Positions 8,366 to 16,919 of a DNA stretch of 33,073 nt are shown one piece after another. A program made the position numbers and the translations under genes. Numbering within the stretch: the stretch's first letter is position 1; each line of letters starts with the position of its first letter. Under the pieces are notes generated by a model. That model ran no database searches. It had not been told where the DNA came from and worked only from the letters and a program-made list of their open reading frames with translations. Source of the stretch: Treponema sp. (GTDB lineage Bacteria > Spirochaetota > Spirochaetia > Treponematales > Breznakiellaceae); assembly GCA_031290325.1 (NCBI GenBank), contig JAITNU010000055.1, positions 1 to 33,073 of the forward strand, read 5' to 3'.

Positions 8366-8884
8366 TTATTGATCGTTAGAAATAGCGATGGCAAGTTCTA
8401 CTTCGGATATACTCACCCCGAGGCGGGTAGCAATCAAACTGGCGGAGAAGCCGGCGCGGGATAATTCTGCTACCTGTTCCGCAAAGGGGAGGGGTTTTAG
8501 TGTTATTTCACGGGACACAATACGAGGACCCGGAGGCACTTCGTCATAAACGGGGCTAGGTGCATCGGCCTTGGTGTATCGTTTCCCCAGTTGGGCATAG
8601 GCATCTTCCTGGAACCGCTGTCGGTCCAATTCCCGGACATGGATACCGATTCGTTTATCTACATCTGCCAAAATGGTTCTGAGGATTTTTATCCGTTCTT
8701 CTACGAGGAGGGAATCCTTATCAGTGGCAGCGTCAATTTCGGCAATCAGTTTATACACCTCTTCCCGGAATTCAGTCAGTAGTCGATCCGGTCCGGTCCT
8801 GCGCCGGAGATAGGCTCTGAAATACACAAAGAAAAAAACACATAAGATAAGACTCGCTGCGGAAAAGATCAGGGATATATTCAT
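8366..8884 (-). CDS. Membrane-anchored protein with C-terminal HTH-like segment
   Basis: This 172-residue protein begins with one hydrophobic segment (about residues 4-24), followed by a basic stretch (RAYLRRR), so the rest should lie in the cytoplasm. Residues 35-100 are charged and helical, probably a coiled coil. The end (LPFAEQVAELSRAGFSASLIATRLGVSISEVELAIAIS) looks like a short helix-turn-helix of the DUF2802-like sort. It is the last gene of the long minus-strand motility locus, 3 nt after the preceding small gene. I do not know a defined function; a role in flagellar assembly or regulation is inferred only from position. Confidence 0.75.
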   Translation of the reverse strand: MNISLIFSAASLILCVFFFVYFRAYLRRRTGPDRLLTEFREEVYKLIAEIDAATDKDSLLVEERIKILRTILADVDKRIGIHVRELDRQRFQEDAYAQLGKRYTKADAPSPVYDEVPPGPRIVSREITLKPLPFAEQVAELSRAGFSASLIATRLGVSISEVELAIAISNDQ

Positions 8885-8887
8885 CCG

Positions 8888-9229
8888 CTACCCGCTTACA
8901 TCAACATTTTTTCCCAGACTCGGATCCCGGATAATAGAAGCAGCCTTTCCATAATCCTCATGCTTTTTTTCTTTTTGACGAGCCTCCTCCTTATCTTCCG
9001 CATCCGCTCCCGTCCGTTTACGGGCGCCCCGGTCTTTGACCCCCTCGGTACCTGCTCCGGTATCCTGGGCCTCGTTTACCGCTTGAATCGCTTCTTCGGT
9101 TTCTTTCTGTACTTGAATCCCCTGCAGGGCCTGTTGGATTGCCAGACCCTCCTTCTGGGATGCCTGTGTCTTACCAACCTGATCGAGCTGGTTAAACATG
9201 ACCTGCAGGTCAATCGGCTGAATAGCCAT
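8888..9229 (-). CDS. Small charged protein of the flagellar locus, unknown function
   Basis: This 113-residue protein starts MAIQPIDLQVMFNQLDQVGK, followed by a Gln/Glu/Lys-rich helical region that is probably a coiled coil and then a disordered tail. No signal peptide or membrane segment is visible. The chosen ATG overlaps the end of the fapA gene by 20 nt and has AGG 5 nt upstream; an ATG at 9265 would add 12 residues and overlap more. I recognise no domain. The position directly after fapA and the sigma factor suggests a motility-linked role, which is inference only. Confidence 0.65.
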   Translation of the reverse strand: MAIQPIDLQVMFNQLDQVGKTQASQKEGLAIQQALQGIQVQKETEEAIQAVNEAQDTGAGTEGVKDRGARKRTGADAEDKEEARQKEKKHEDYGKAASIIRDPSLGKNVDVSG

Positions 9230-11174
9230 CAGGACCTCGCTTTGCCTCTGCGTCCGGTTCTTCATATTTAACGACCTTGATAAGTTCGTTTTCCAGGATG
9301 AAGGTAACCGCCTTGTATTCGGTCTGTACTTTTTCTATGGTATCCATGATGATGATTTTAACCCCAGGATACACTTTTTCCGCCGCAGAGACCCGTCCCC
9401 GGACCTTGAGGTCCACAAGAGATTGCTGCATGGCGCTAATATCTTCGTTTATTTTTTTTAAATCAGCGGCCATAGTTTTTTGACGAGCCTGGAGGTCTTG
9501 CAGATACGCTTCTTTGTCCGGAGGCAGGGATTTGCGCTGTTGGAGGATATTGTTCAGGGTCTGGAAGTCAAGCTTCATTTGCTCAAACTCTTTCATCATC
9601 TCCGTTTTCTGGGCTATCAGGATATTAAGCTGTTCTTTGATCTTAGGATCAACGCCGACTTCACAGGTGGTTTCCGTGCCTCCGGCGGAACTGCCAATGA
9701 TCTTGGCATTGATCTCCTCTGTCGCCCGCAGGCGTCCGCCGACGATGCGCGCCCGTTTTCCCTGACATACGATGCGCTTAAGGGCATCCACCTGACAATT
9801 GACAATACCATCAGAGGCGATCACCATACCCCCGGCCTGAATGATCGTGTTTTCCATAAACCGTGCCCATACAGAGCGACCTGCCCGGATAATACCGTTG
9901 GCACTTTTGCCGGTGATCCCTTTACGCACCACGATATCCCCGTCTGCGTCTAATTCCGCCCTTTCCGCGTTTCCATTAATTTCGATATTCCCCGAAGCCT
10001 TAACCGAAAACCCATCCTCCACATTACCGGATACGACAACATTCCCCAGGAACATGATATTCCCTGTTTTAATATTGACGTTCCCCTGGACGGTCAATAT
10101 GGGTTCCACACTGACTTTCCCGGCTACTAGTATGGCTTGCCCGTTGATATCCGCAAGGATTGTGGCGCCGTCATCCCCGGCATGGACATGCTCCCCTAAG
10201 GGAAGCTCTATATCATTGCCCTTCTTCGTAGGCATATAGCCGCCGAGAACGGTCCGTCCCCGCACACCCTCTTCTGCCGGAATTTTGGTAGCCAGGGGCT
10301 GGCTGGCGACCACATTCTGGATCGTATTGTGTTCCTTGAAATCAACGCTGCCATCCCGTTCTTGCTGCAAGCGGATCTTAGCCTGGCTGATTTCAAAATG
10401 GTACTTCATATAGGCATCCCGGCCATTCACTGCCTGGGTCCCCTCAGCCACCAATACCGGCACTTTATACGTCGGCCGGTCCACAAAATCCTGGAGGAAA
10501 TTATCCTTAATGCCATAGACCACCCGGTTATCCTTGAGGATGCTGACAATGGTCTCCACCTCCAGGTCGCAGCCCCCCGATCCAGGAGGGGTTACGGAAA
10601 TATAGGCCTTCATATTCTCATCCGTAATGTTCACACTTATCATACTATCGTTGGTATATTTGCGGTTGAAGGTTCCAACCCGCATATAGATACCCTGCGC
10701 CGCTCTGACTATCGTGCGTACCATGACCCCATCAATTTCCATGACATTCCGGGTTTTTAAAAGCTCCGTGGCCTGGGCCTCAGTAGCCCGAATTCCATTA
10801 CCCACCGCAGGCACCGCTTTAAGATAGGCTCCATCATTCCGCAGGTGTACAAAGACCGCTCCATCCTTATCCACGATAACCGACTCGGCGGCTTCCTCAT
10901 CGATCTCTTCTATAATATCCTCCACAACTTTTTTCTTATGGCTTACCCCTTCATAGGCATGGATCTTCCACTCTTTTTTCCCGGACCCCAGAAATCCGGG
11001 GAACCCCCGCTCGATAATTTCATATTCAATCCGCCTGACCGACAGGTTGAGCAGGGTGGCCGCTTCCGCAACCGCTGCTTCCAGGGTGGGACCTGTGGCC
11101 TCCACCGTATGAATAGCCCTGTCTGCCTCTAACTGATCCTTCATATACTCCTGAAGCTGGACAAAATCAATCAT
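9210..11174 (-). CDS. FapA (DUF342) family protein with N-terminal Jag_N domain
   Basis: This 654-residue cytoplasmic protein starts with a Jag_N-type domain at about residues 22-75. The hallmark is TLEAAVAEAATLLNLSVRRIEYEIIERGFPGFLGSGKKEWKI, seen in the protein Jag/KhpB. The middle, about 150-480, is the FapA beta-helix region with many short glycine and Asn-rich turns (for example GNVVVSGNVEDGFSVKASGN). Residues about 500-600 form a long coiled coil (ILIAQKTEMMKEFEQMK onward). FapA proteins are linked to flagellar or polar assembly in several bacteria, but the biochemical role is not settled. It starts 2 nt after the sigma-28 gene, so the two are surely co-transcribed. Confidence 0.85.
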   Translation of the reverse strand: MIDFVQLQEYMKDQLEADRAIHTVEATGPTLEAAVAEAATLLNLSVRRIEYEIIERGFPGFLGSGKKEWKIHAYEGVSHKKKVVEDIIEEIDEEAAESVIVDKDGAVFVHLRNDGAYLKAVPAVGNGIRATEAQATELLKTRNVMEIDGVMVRTIVRAAQGIYMRVGTFNRKYTNDSMISVNITDENMKAYISVTPPGSGGCDLEVETIVSILKDNRVVYGIKDNFLQDFVDRPTYKVPVLVAEGTQAVNGRDAYMKYHFEISQAKIRLQQERDGSVDFKEHNTIQNVVASQPLATKIPAEEGVRGRTVLGGYMPTKKGNDIELPLGEHVHAGDDGATILADINGQAILVAGKVSVEPILTVQGNVNIKTGNIMFLGNVVVSGNVEDGFSVKASGNIEINGNAERAELDADGDIVVRKGITGKSANGIIRAGRSVWARFMENTIIQAGGMVIASDGIVNCQVDALKRIVCQGKRARIVGGRLRATEEINAKIIGSSAGGTETTCEVGVDPKIKEQLNILIAQKTEMMKEFEQMKLDFQTLNNILQQRKSLPPDKEAYLQDLQARQKTMAADLKKINEDISAMQQSLVDLKVRGRVSAAEKVYPGVKIIIMDTIEKVQTEYKAVTFILENELIKVVKYEEPDAEAKRGPDGYSAD

Positions 11175-11176
11175 GC

Positions 11177-11965
11177 TTATATAATCCCCTTCCGTATATT
11201 TGTGAGCTTTGAACGAAGCCTGAGTATCGCCTTGGTATGCAGTTGGGATACCCGGGACTCAGTTACTTCCAATACCTGGCCTATCTCTTTTAAGGTCAGA
11301 TCTTCATAGTAATACAAGACCAGTATCTTTTTCTCCTTATCCGGCAGTTCATTGATCTGCTCCACAATGACCCGGCGGATCTCCTCTTTCTCCACAATGA
11401 CATCAGGATTGAGACTGGCAGGAGACTCGATACTATCCCCAATAGAGACCTTATCATTTTCATCCCCTGAAAACCACACATCATTCAGGGAAAGCACCGA
11501 AGTGCCGGATATTTTCATCATGGTTTTAAGGTACTCATCTTCCTTCATGCCCAGGGAACCGGCGATTTCCTGATCCGTCGCGGTTCTTCCCAACTGGGCT
11601 TCCAAGGATCCAATGGCTTCCTCTACTTCCCTGGTCTTTTGCCGTACTGACCGGGGAACCCAATCAATGGAACGGAGTTCATCAAAGATAGCCCCTCGTA
11701 TCCGGGTTACCGCATAGGTTTTAAATTTAACCCCCTTCTCGGGATCAAATTTTTCAATGGCATCTAAGAGACCAAAAACACCAAATCCCACAAGATCCTC
11801 AAACTCAACATTGTGGGGCATACCAATTGCGACTTTACCGGCCACATACTTCACCAAAGGGGCATATTGTTTTATAAAAGTTTCCCGTATTTTTGAATCC
11901 CGGCCCTGGCGGTATTCATGCCAGAGTACCTCTTCTGCTTTTTGTTCCAGGGGGACATTCCCCAT
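11177..11965 (-). CDS. fliA: RNA polymerase sigma-28 factor (FliA/WhiG type)
   Basis: This 262-residue sigma factor directs late flagellar and chemotaxis transcription. Region 2 is visible as YAPLVKYVAGKVAIGMP, FEDLVGFGVFGLLDAIEKFDPEKGVKFKTYAVTRIRGAIFDELR and the region 3 start DWVPRSVRQK. Region 4 is LPDKEKKILVLYYYEDLTLKEIGQVLEVTESRVSQLHTKAI with its helix-turn-helix. The WVPRSVR motif is typical of this group. It is often called whiG in spirochaetes. It lies 14 nt after a membrane protein gene and 2 nt before fapA. No anti-sigma FlgM gene is seen in the window. Late genes outside this window are the expected targets. Confidence 0.93.
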   Translation of the reverse strand: MGNVPLEQKAEEVLWHEYRQGRDSKIRETFIKQYAPLVKYVAGKVAIGMPHNVEFEDLVGFGVFGLLDAIEKFDPEKGVKFKTYAVTRIRGAIFDELRSIDWVPRSVRQKTREVEEAIGSLEAQLGRTATDQEIAGSLGMKEDEYLKTMMKISGTSVLSLNDVWFSGDENDKVSIGDSIESPASLNPDVIVEKEEIRRVIVEQINELPDKEKKILVLYYYEDLTLKEIGQVLEVTESRVSQLHTKAILRLRSKLTNIRKGII

Positions 11966-11979
11966 AGTCTATCCCTTTA

Positions 11980-12564
11980 TTATCGCTTTAATATGGTCTG
12001 TATAGCGGCGGCCATGATCTTGGGATCAACCTTTACCAGATCCTCGACCTTACCCGTACCCCGCGATTTTTTTAAAATAGGAGCTTCCGATACTCCCTCT
12101 GTTTCATAGTGATCATCGTCCTGATGAAACGTGCCCTCCATGGATTCATGATTCGGGAGTGTATCCACCGGATTAGCCGCGCTTTGAGCAGGCCGTACCG
12201 GCGAAACAGGCACAAAATCGGCAGGAGCAGCTTGTTCCGCTACCACTTCTCTTTTAGTATATGCATTCTCAGCGTTCTGGTCCAGACCTGCTGCCAGGGG
12301 CGGCTCACCCCGGACGATCCCCGCATCCTCTACCGTAATATCCACCTGGGAGCCAGGACCTCCTTCACCCTCCTCATTGAGTAGTTCCGGTAAGAAGCGG
12401 CTGACCAGGGCCTGGGCGCCCCAGGCCAGGACAAAAAAACCTGCTCCACAAAACAAAGCCCGAATCAGGATAATGAAGAAGGTGCTCCCACTTATGATCC
12501 CGATCAGGAACGAAAGGATAAACGCGACCCCTCCGGCAATAGCATTGACCGTTACATTAAACAC
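11980..12564 (-). CDS. Membrane protein of the flagellar locus, unknown function
   Basis: This 194-residue protein has two hydrophobic segments at about residues 8-27 and 30-52, joined by a very short turn. The remaining 140 residues are hydrophilic, acidic and low in complexity, ending with a conserved-looking tail (VEDLVKVDPKIMAAAIQTILKR). The topology suggests a hairpin in the inner membrane with a long cytoplasmic tail. It starts 12 nt after flhG and ends 14 nt before the sigma-28 gene. A small protein in this position is common in spirochaete fla operons, but I cannot name a function. An interaction with the sigma factor or FlhG is only a guess. Confidence 0.7.
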   Translation of the reverse strand: MFNVTVNAIAGGVAFILSFLIGIISGSTFFIILIRALFCGAGFFVLAWGAQALVSRFLPELLNEEGEGGPGSQVDITVEDAGIVRGEPPLAAGLDQNAENAYTKREVVAEQAAPADFVPVSPVRPAQSAANPVDTLPNHESMEGTFHQDDDHYETEGVSEAPILKKSRGTGKVEDLVKVDPKIMAAAIQTILKR

Positions 12565-12576
12565 GTTGGCAACCTT

Positions 12577-13464
12577 TCATACCCGGCCCAGAAGCCGCCA
12601 AAGCCGATTCCCGAAGCCACCGGTTTTACGGGGTTCAGTCTTTTCCATCCGTTCCACAATATGCTGGATACAGATGGAAGCCTTACACTTAGGGTCGATG
12701 ACCATAAAGGGTTTCTGCCGCAAAACCGCCTGAGAAACCAGGGGATCATCGTAAATAAAGCCCAGGTAATCCACCTTGATGTTTAAGAATTGACCGGCAA
12801 TATGGGTCATCCTATCTGCCACTTTATTTGCCTCCGTAACACTCCGTACCCGGTTTACCACAAGCTTAAGTCCCATGTTCAGCGTTTCCATCATCTCTGT
12901 CGCGATGATCTTGGTGATACCGTAGGCATCGGTGATAGCCGTAGGTTCCGGGGTTGTAACGATCACTGCATCGTCCGCAGCGGCGATAAAATCGAGGACA
13001 TTGCTGGAAACCCCTGCGCTGGTATCAATGATAATGATATCCGCACCGGAAAGGGATTCCAGTTCATCAATAAAATACTGCCGTTCATCTTCAGGAAGAT
13101 TGGCAATCATGGAAAGCCCCGATGCTCCTGCGACAATGGAAATGCCGTACTCGGTTTCCACAAGGATTTCCTTCATGGTTTTCTGCTTACGCATCAGATG
13201 GTACAGGGTAAACTTGGGGATAATGTTGAGCATCACATTCACATTGGCAAGCCCCAAATCCGCATCCATGACCACTACCTTTTTACCCAGCCGCGCATAG
13301 GCCAGGGCCATGTTGATCGAGACATTGGTTTTTCCCACCCCCCCCTTACCGCTGGTGACCGTAATGATCCGGTTTTTTTTCGGTTCCTTGGGTTTTGCCG
13401 AAGTCTCCTGAAAAACATTTTGTTTACGCATTAACTCCCGTAGTTTTTCAGCCTGGTCTTCCAT
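12577..13464 (-). CDS. flhG: Flagellar number regulator, MinD-like ATPase FlhG (YlxH/FleN)
   Basis: This 295-residue ATPase works with FlhF to set flagellar number and place. The N-terminus has the activating motif DQAEKLR (residues 3-9), known in FlhG to stimulate FlhF GTPase. The deviant Walker A is SGKGGVGKTNVS (about residues 38-49), followed by VVVMDADLGLANVNVML (switch I region) and IIIDTSAGVSSNVLDF. The C-terminal region contains the amphipathic end expected for membrane binding. It starts 3 nt after flhF ends, so the partners are made together. Its length is normal for the family. Confidence 0.93.
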   Translation of the reverse strand: MEDQAEKLRELMRKQNVFQETSAKPKEPKKNRIITVTSGKGGVGKTNVSINMALAYARLGKKVVVMDADLGLANVNVMLNIIPKFTLYHLMRKQKTMKEILVETEYGISIVAGASGLSMIANLPEDERQYFIDELESLSGADIIIIDTSAGVSSNVLDFIAAADDAVIVTTPEPTAITDAYGITKIIATEMMETLNMGLKLVVNRVRSVTEANKVADRMTHIAGQFLNIKVDYLGFIYDDPLVSQAVLRQKPFMVIDPKCKASICIQHIVERMEKTEPRKTGGFGNRLWRLLGRV

Positions 13465-13467
13465 TGC

Positions 13468-14742
13468 TTATCTCCATTGAATTTGTTCGGCTTCATCACT
13501 GGGAAATCGCCCCTCAATCTTTGCCCTATTGACATGGAAGCCCTCAAGATTAATAAGAAAACGAACGATTGTAGCCTTCTGTATATTGCTGGGAACCTTC
13601 TGTCCATCGGTAATATATGATATTGATTTCCCCCGTTCTGAAAGGGCGCTAATCACATTGCCTACCCGTATGGTTTCATCCAGTTTCGTGATGATCACCG
13701 AGCGGTAATTAAATGGTTCAAACTGCCGTAAAATTTCCTTTAAATCACTGGATTTAGTAGTAGCCGCCACCGCCAGGTACAGCTCCGCCTGAGTTCCACA
13801 GGCATCCAAAAGCTGCTTCATCTCCCCCAGTTTCACCGAATCCCGGGGACTCTTCCCGATGGTATCCACGAGGATCATGTCCACCCCATCGGAATACTGG
13901 GCTATAGTCTTTTTAAGATCGTCGTAGTCTTCCACATAGGAAACCGGCAGGGCCATGATATTGCCATAGGCTTCTATCTGTGCCTTGGCGCCGATTCGGA
14001 ACGCGTCGGTGGTGATCATCCGCACTGAAAGGGGGCGTCTCCCCGAATTCCCAATCCCGAAAATAGCGGCCAGTTTGGCGATGGTCGTCGTCTTACCCAC
14101 CCCCGTGGGTCCGACCAGGGCCATGATCCGGGGTCGCCGCTGGAATTTATCCTCCTTGTAGAGGATGATACTCTCACCGATCCACTCCAGCACCCGATCC
14201 TGCACCGCTTCATACTTATTGAGGGCATCCAGGGAAAATTCCCGTTTGATACGATCCAGAACGTTCTGGCAATAGGGAGGTGAAAAATCATTCAGCGTGA
14301 GGATTTCCTCGATACGGTCCAAGGTGGGATGTTCTTCACTGGGGGAACCGCCCACTGCGTTGGCCTCGATCTTTTCCTTGAGGGTACGAACCTCGCTCAA
14401 GACCATTTGCAGGGTCGGATCCCCCCGGTTGGCTGCAGCAATGACCTTCTTCTTTTCTTCCTCAAAATCAAGGGGTTTCCGGGGATCCGCCGGCGTGGTG
14501 AAGGCTTGAGTTCCTATCGGGCCGGGAGGGCTTGCACTGGAAAGCGCCAGAGAATTCACATTTTTTATGATGTTATTTGAGGTAAACCCGGTAACTTCCA
14601 CCCCATCTTTGGCAAAAAGCCCCAGAAATCCTCCCATACGGATATTCTTATGATAGAGTATTGTATATCGATCTCCGTACTTCATACGGATTTTATTGAG
14701 ACATTCGGTATAGGTTAGGGCCTGTTCGATAAAATACTCCAT
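13468..14742 (-). CDS. flhF: Flagellar placement GTPase FlhF (SRP-like)
   Basis: This 424-residue protein is an SRP-family GTPase that selects the site of flagellar assembly, which in spirochaetes is subpolar. The N-terminal B domain is basic (residues 1-90), followed by a charged linker. The NG domain starts near residue 140, with the P-loop GPTGVGKTTT at 211-220, TTDAFRIGA for switch I, and ILVDTIGKSPRD for the G3 site. The usual G3 sequence of this family is DTAGRS, so DTIGK is a substitution of note. ITKLDET is the base-specificity motif. It lies 9 nt after flhA and 3 nt before flhG. Confidence 0.94.
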   Translation of the reverse strand: MEYFIEQALTYTECLNKIRMKYGDRYTILYHKNIRMGGFLGLFAKDGVEVTGFTSNNIIKNVNSLALSSASPPGPIGTQAFTTPADPRKPLDFEEEKKKVIAAANRGDPTLQMVLSEVRTLKEKIEANAVGGSPSEEHPTLDRIEEILTLNDFSPPYCQNVLDRIKREFSLDALNKYEAVQDRVLEWIGESIILYKEDKFQRRPRIMALVGPTGVGKTTTIAKLAAIFGIGNSGRRPLSVRMITTDAFRIGAKAQIEAYGNIMALPVSYVEDYDDLKKTIAQYSDGVDMILVDTIGKSPRDSVKLGEMKQLLDACGTQAELYLAVAATTKSSDLKEILRQFEPFNYRSVIITKLDETIRVGNVISALSERGKSISYITDGQKVPSNIQKATIVRFLINLEGFHVNRAKIEGRFPSDEAEQIQWR

Positions 14743-14751
14743 GTTTACTCC

Positions 14752-16860
14752 TTAACGGTCCAACCTGACCACCCCCACCTGTTCCAGCGTAATATCTGAA
14801 ACGATCTCATGAACCGAAAGGACTACTAATTCCGGCAATTCCCGCTCTGTGGAGGACTTAACAAGGTAGCGGGCCTGCTCAGAACAGAGGATAATCGGGA
14901 ACCAGCCATGCTCCTGCATAGCGGACACCGAACGGGACAGGGCCTTTATCCAGGCATTCTGGACTGCCGGGTCCAAGGCCGACATGACCCCTGCAGCGAT
15001 TTCCACCCGGCTTTCAATGATCTTCTGTTCCAGACCCTGATCGATGGTTAATACATGGAGTACCCGGTCTTCATCAATATAACGATGGCAGAGCTGTCTG
15101 CCCAGGGCCTGCCGGGCCTTTTCAGTCAGGAACCGGATATCCCGGGTAACCGGGGCAAAATCCGCCACTGCCTCCAGAATCGTTACCATGTTACGAATGG
15201 AGACCTGTTCCCGCAGCAGCCCCTGGAGGACCTTTTGAATTTCCCCGAGGCTCAGGGCCTTCTGACCCAGGACCTCATCCACCACCGCCGGATATTCCTT
15301 TTTCAGCGTATCGAGGATCGCCTGGGTTTCCTGGCGGCCCAGGATTTCCGACGCATGACGTTTGATGATCTCCGTCAAATGGGTGGCGATTATCGAGGGA
15401 GGATCCACCACGGTGTACCCGGCCCGTTCGGCCTCGTCCCGTCTATCCTCGTAGATCCAGATGGCCGGAAGCCCGAAGGCAGGGTCCCGGGTCTTTTCCC
15501 CAGGCAGCTCCTCCCGTACTGTGCCGGGATTGATACAGAGGTAATACCCCATCCGTATCTTTCCCTGGCCCACATCGACTCCCCGAATCTTGAAACAGTA
15601 TTCCGAAGGCTCAAGGAGCATATTGTCGATGATCCGGATCTTGGGGATGACCAGGCCCAGATCCAGAGCCGATTGCCGGCGGACCCCCTGTACCCGTTCC
15701 AGCAGTTCCGCTCCCTTATCCTTATCAACCAGGGGAATAAGCCCATATCCCAATTCCAGGGACAGGGCATCCAAGGGCACCACCGGAGACATTTCCCCCG
15801 TATCCTCCTTGGGCTTCTTTGGATCCGCAGAAGCGGCCATCATGTCATTAAACTGCGCTTTCCGTTTCTGGGTCTGTCCAAGTTTAAAGGCCAAAAGGCC
15901 CAAAAGCAGCGCCATAGGGATGAGTACATACCAGGGGAAGCCCGGGAGCAGGGCAAAACCCAGGAGCACAAAGGCGCCGATCCAGTAGATCCGGGCATCC
16001 CGGGTAAACTGAATCGCCACATCCTCCCCCAGGGTGCCGTTTGAAACAGAACGGGTAACCACAATACCGGTGGCAGTGGATATGAGGAGGGCCGGAAACT
16101 GGGACAGAAGGCCATCCCCAATGGAAAAGGAGATATAGGTTTCAACAGCCTGAGCTATAGGCTCCCCATGAATGGCAGCCCCGATGATGATCCCCCCAAG
16201 AATATTAATGGCGGTAATGAAGATACCGATCTTAACATTCCCGGAGATAAATTTACTGGAACCGTCCATGGCACCGTAAAAATCCACTTCCTGCTGGAGG
16301 TCCTGTTTGCGGGACCGGGCCTCTTCCTCAGTGATAGCCCCAGAATTGAACTCCGCCTCAATAGCCATCTGCTTCCCCGGCAGGCCGTCCAGGGCAAAGC
16401 GAGCGGCGACTTCGGACACTCTGGTGGCCCCCTTGGTGATGACCACCACCTGCACCGCGATGATCACGATGAAGATGATGAACCCCACCACCAGGCCCTC
16501 GGTCCCGCCGGAACCGACCACAAAGGAGGAGAAGGCCCGGATCATCCGTCCGTCAAAGTCTGCCCCCTGGGTCAGGATGAGCCGGGTGGAGGACACATTC
16601 AGGGCCAGGCCAAAGACGGTAACCACGAGGAGTATTGTCGGAAACACACTGAAATCAGTGGCCTTCTTGGTATAGAGCACAATAAGAAGGATGAGGAGCC
16701 CAAGTACCATGTTCATTGCCATGAAGGTATCCAGCAATACCGTGGGCAGGGGGACGATGAGCATGATCACCACCACCACTACCGCAAGGGCAATAAACAG
16801 ATCCCGGGAATTCCCCATAATATTCGTCACATTGTTTGTATTATTCGCTTTAGTTGCCAT
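14752..16860 (-). CDS. flhA: Flagellar type III export gate protein FlhA
   Basis: This 702-residue protein forms the nonameric ring of the flagellar export gate. About eight membrane segments fill residues 15-330. The FHIPEP-family signature is seen in RVSEVAARFALDGLPGKQMAIEAEFNSG, and a large cytoplasmic domain follows to the C-terminus. The start at 16860 (MATKANN) is preferred because AAGGAG lies just upstream, although only 2 nt separate them, and because it gives the usual family length. A GTG at 16923, overlapping the flhB stop as GTGA, would add 21 residues. The gene is followed closely by flhF. Confidence 0.93.
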   Translation of the reverse strand: MATKANNTNNVTNIMGNSRDLFIALAVVVVVIMLIVPLPTVLLDTFMAMNMVLGLLILLIVLYTKKATDFSVFPTILLVVTVFGLALNVSSTRLILTQGADFDGRMIRAFSSFVVGSGGTEGLVVGFIIFIVIIAVQVVVITKGATRVSEVAARFALDGLPGKQMAIEAEFNSGAITEEEARSRKQDLQQEVDFYGAMDGSSKFISGNVKIGIFITAINILGGIIIGAAIHGEPIAQAVETYISFSIGDGLLSQFPALLISTATGIVVTRSVSNGTLGEDVAIQFTRDARIYWIGAFVLLGFALLPGFPWYVLIPMALLLGLLAFKLGQTQKRKAQFNDMMAASADPKKPKEDTGEMSPVVPLDALSLELGYGLIPLVDKDKGAELLERVQGVRRQSALDLGLVIPKIRIIDNMLLEPSEYCFKIRGVDVGQGKIRMGYYLCINPGTVREELPGEKTRDPAFGLPAIWIYEDRRDEAERAGYTVVDPPSIIATHLTEIIKRHASEILGRQETQAILDTLKKEYPAVVDEVLGQKALSLGEIQKVLQGLLREQVSIRNMVTILEAVADFAPVTRDIRFLTEKARQALGRQLCHRYIDEDRVLHVLTIDQGLEQKIIESRVEIAAGVMSALDPAVQNAWIKALSRSVSAMQEHGWFPIILCSEQARYLVKSSTERELPELVVLSVHEIVSDITLEQVGVVRLDR

Positions 16861-16919
16861 AGCTCCTTCATTATAAATTCCTCTATACAGTATACTCCTC
16901 ATACCAAGAATACGCCAGA

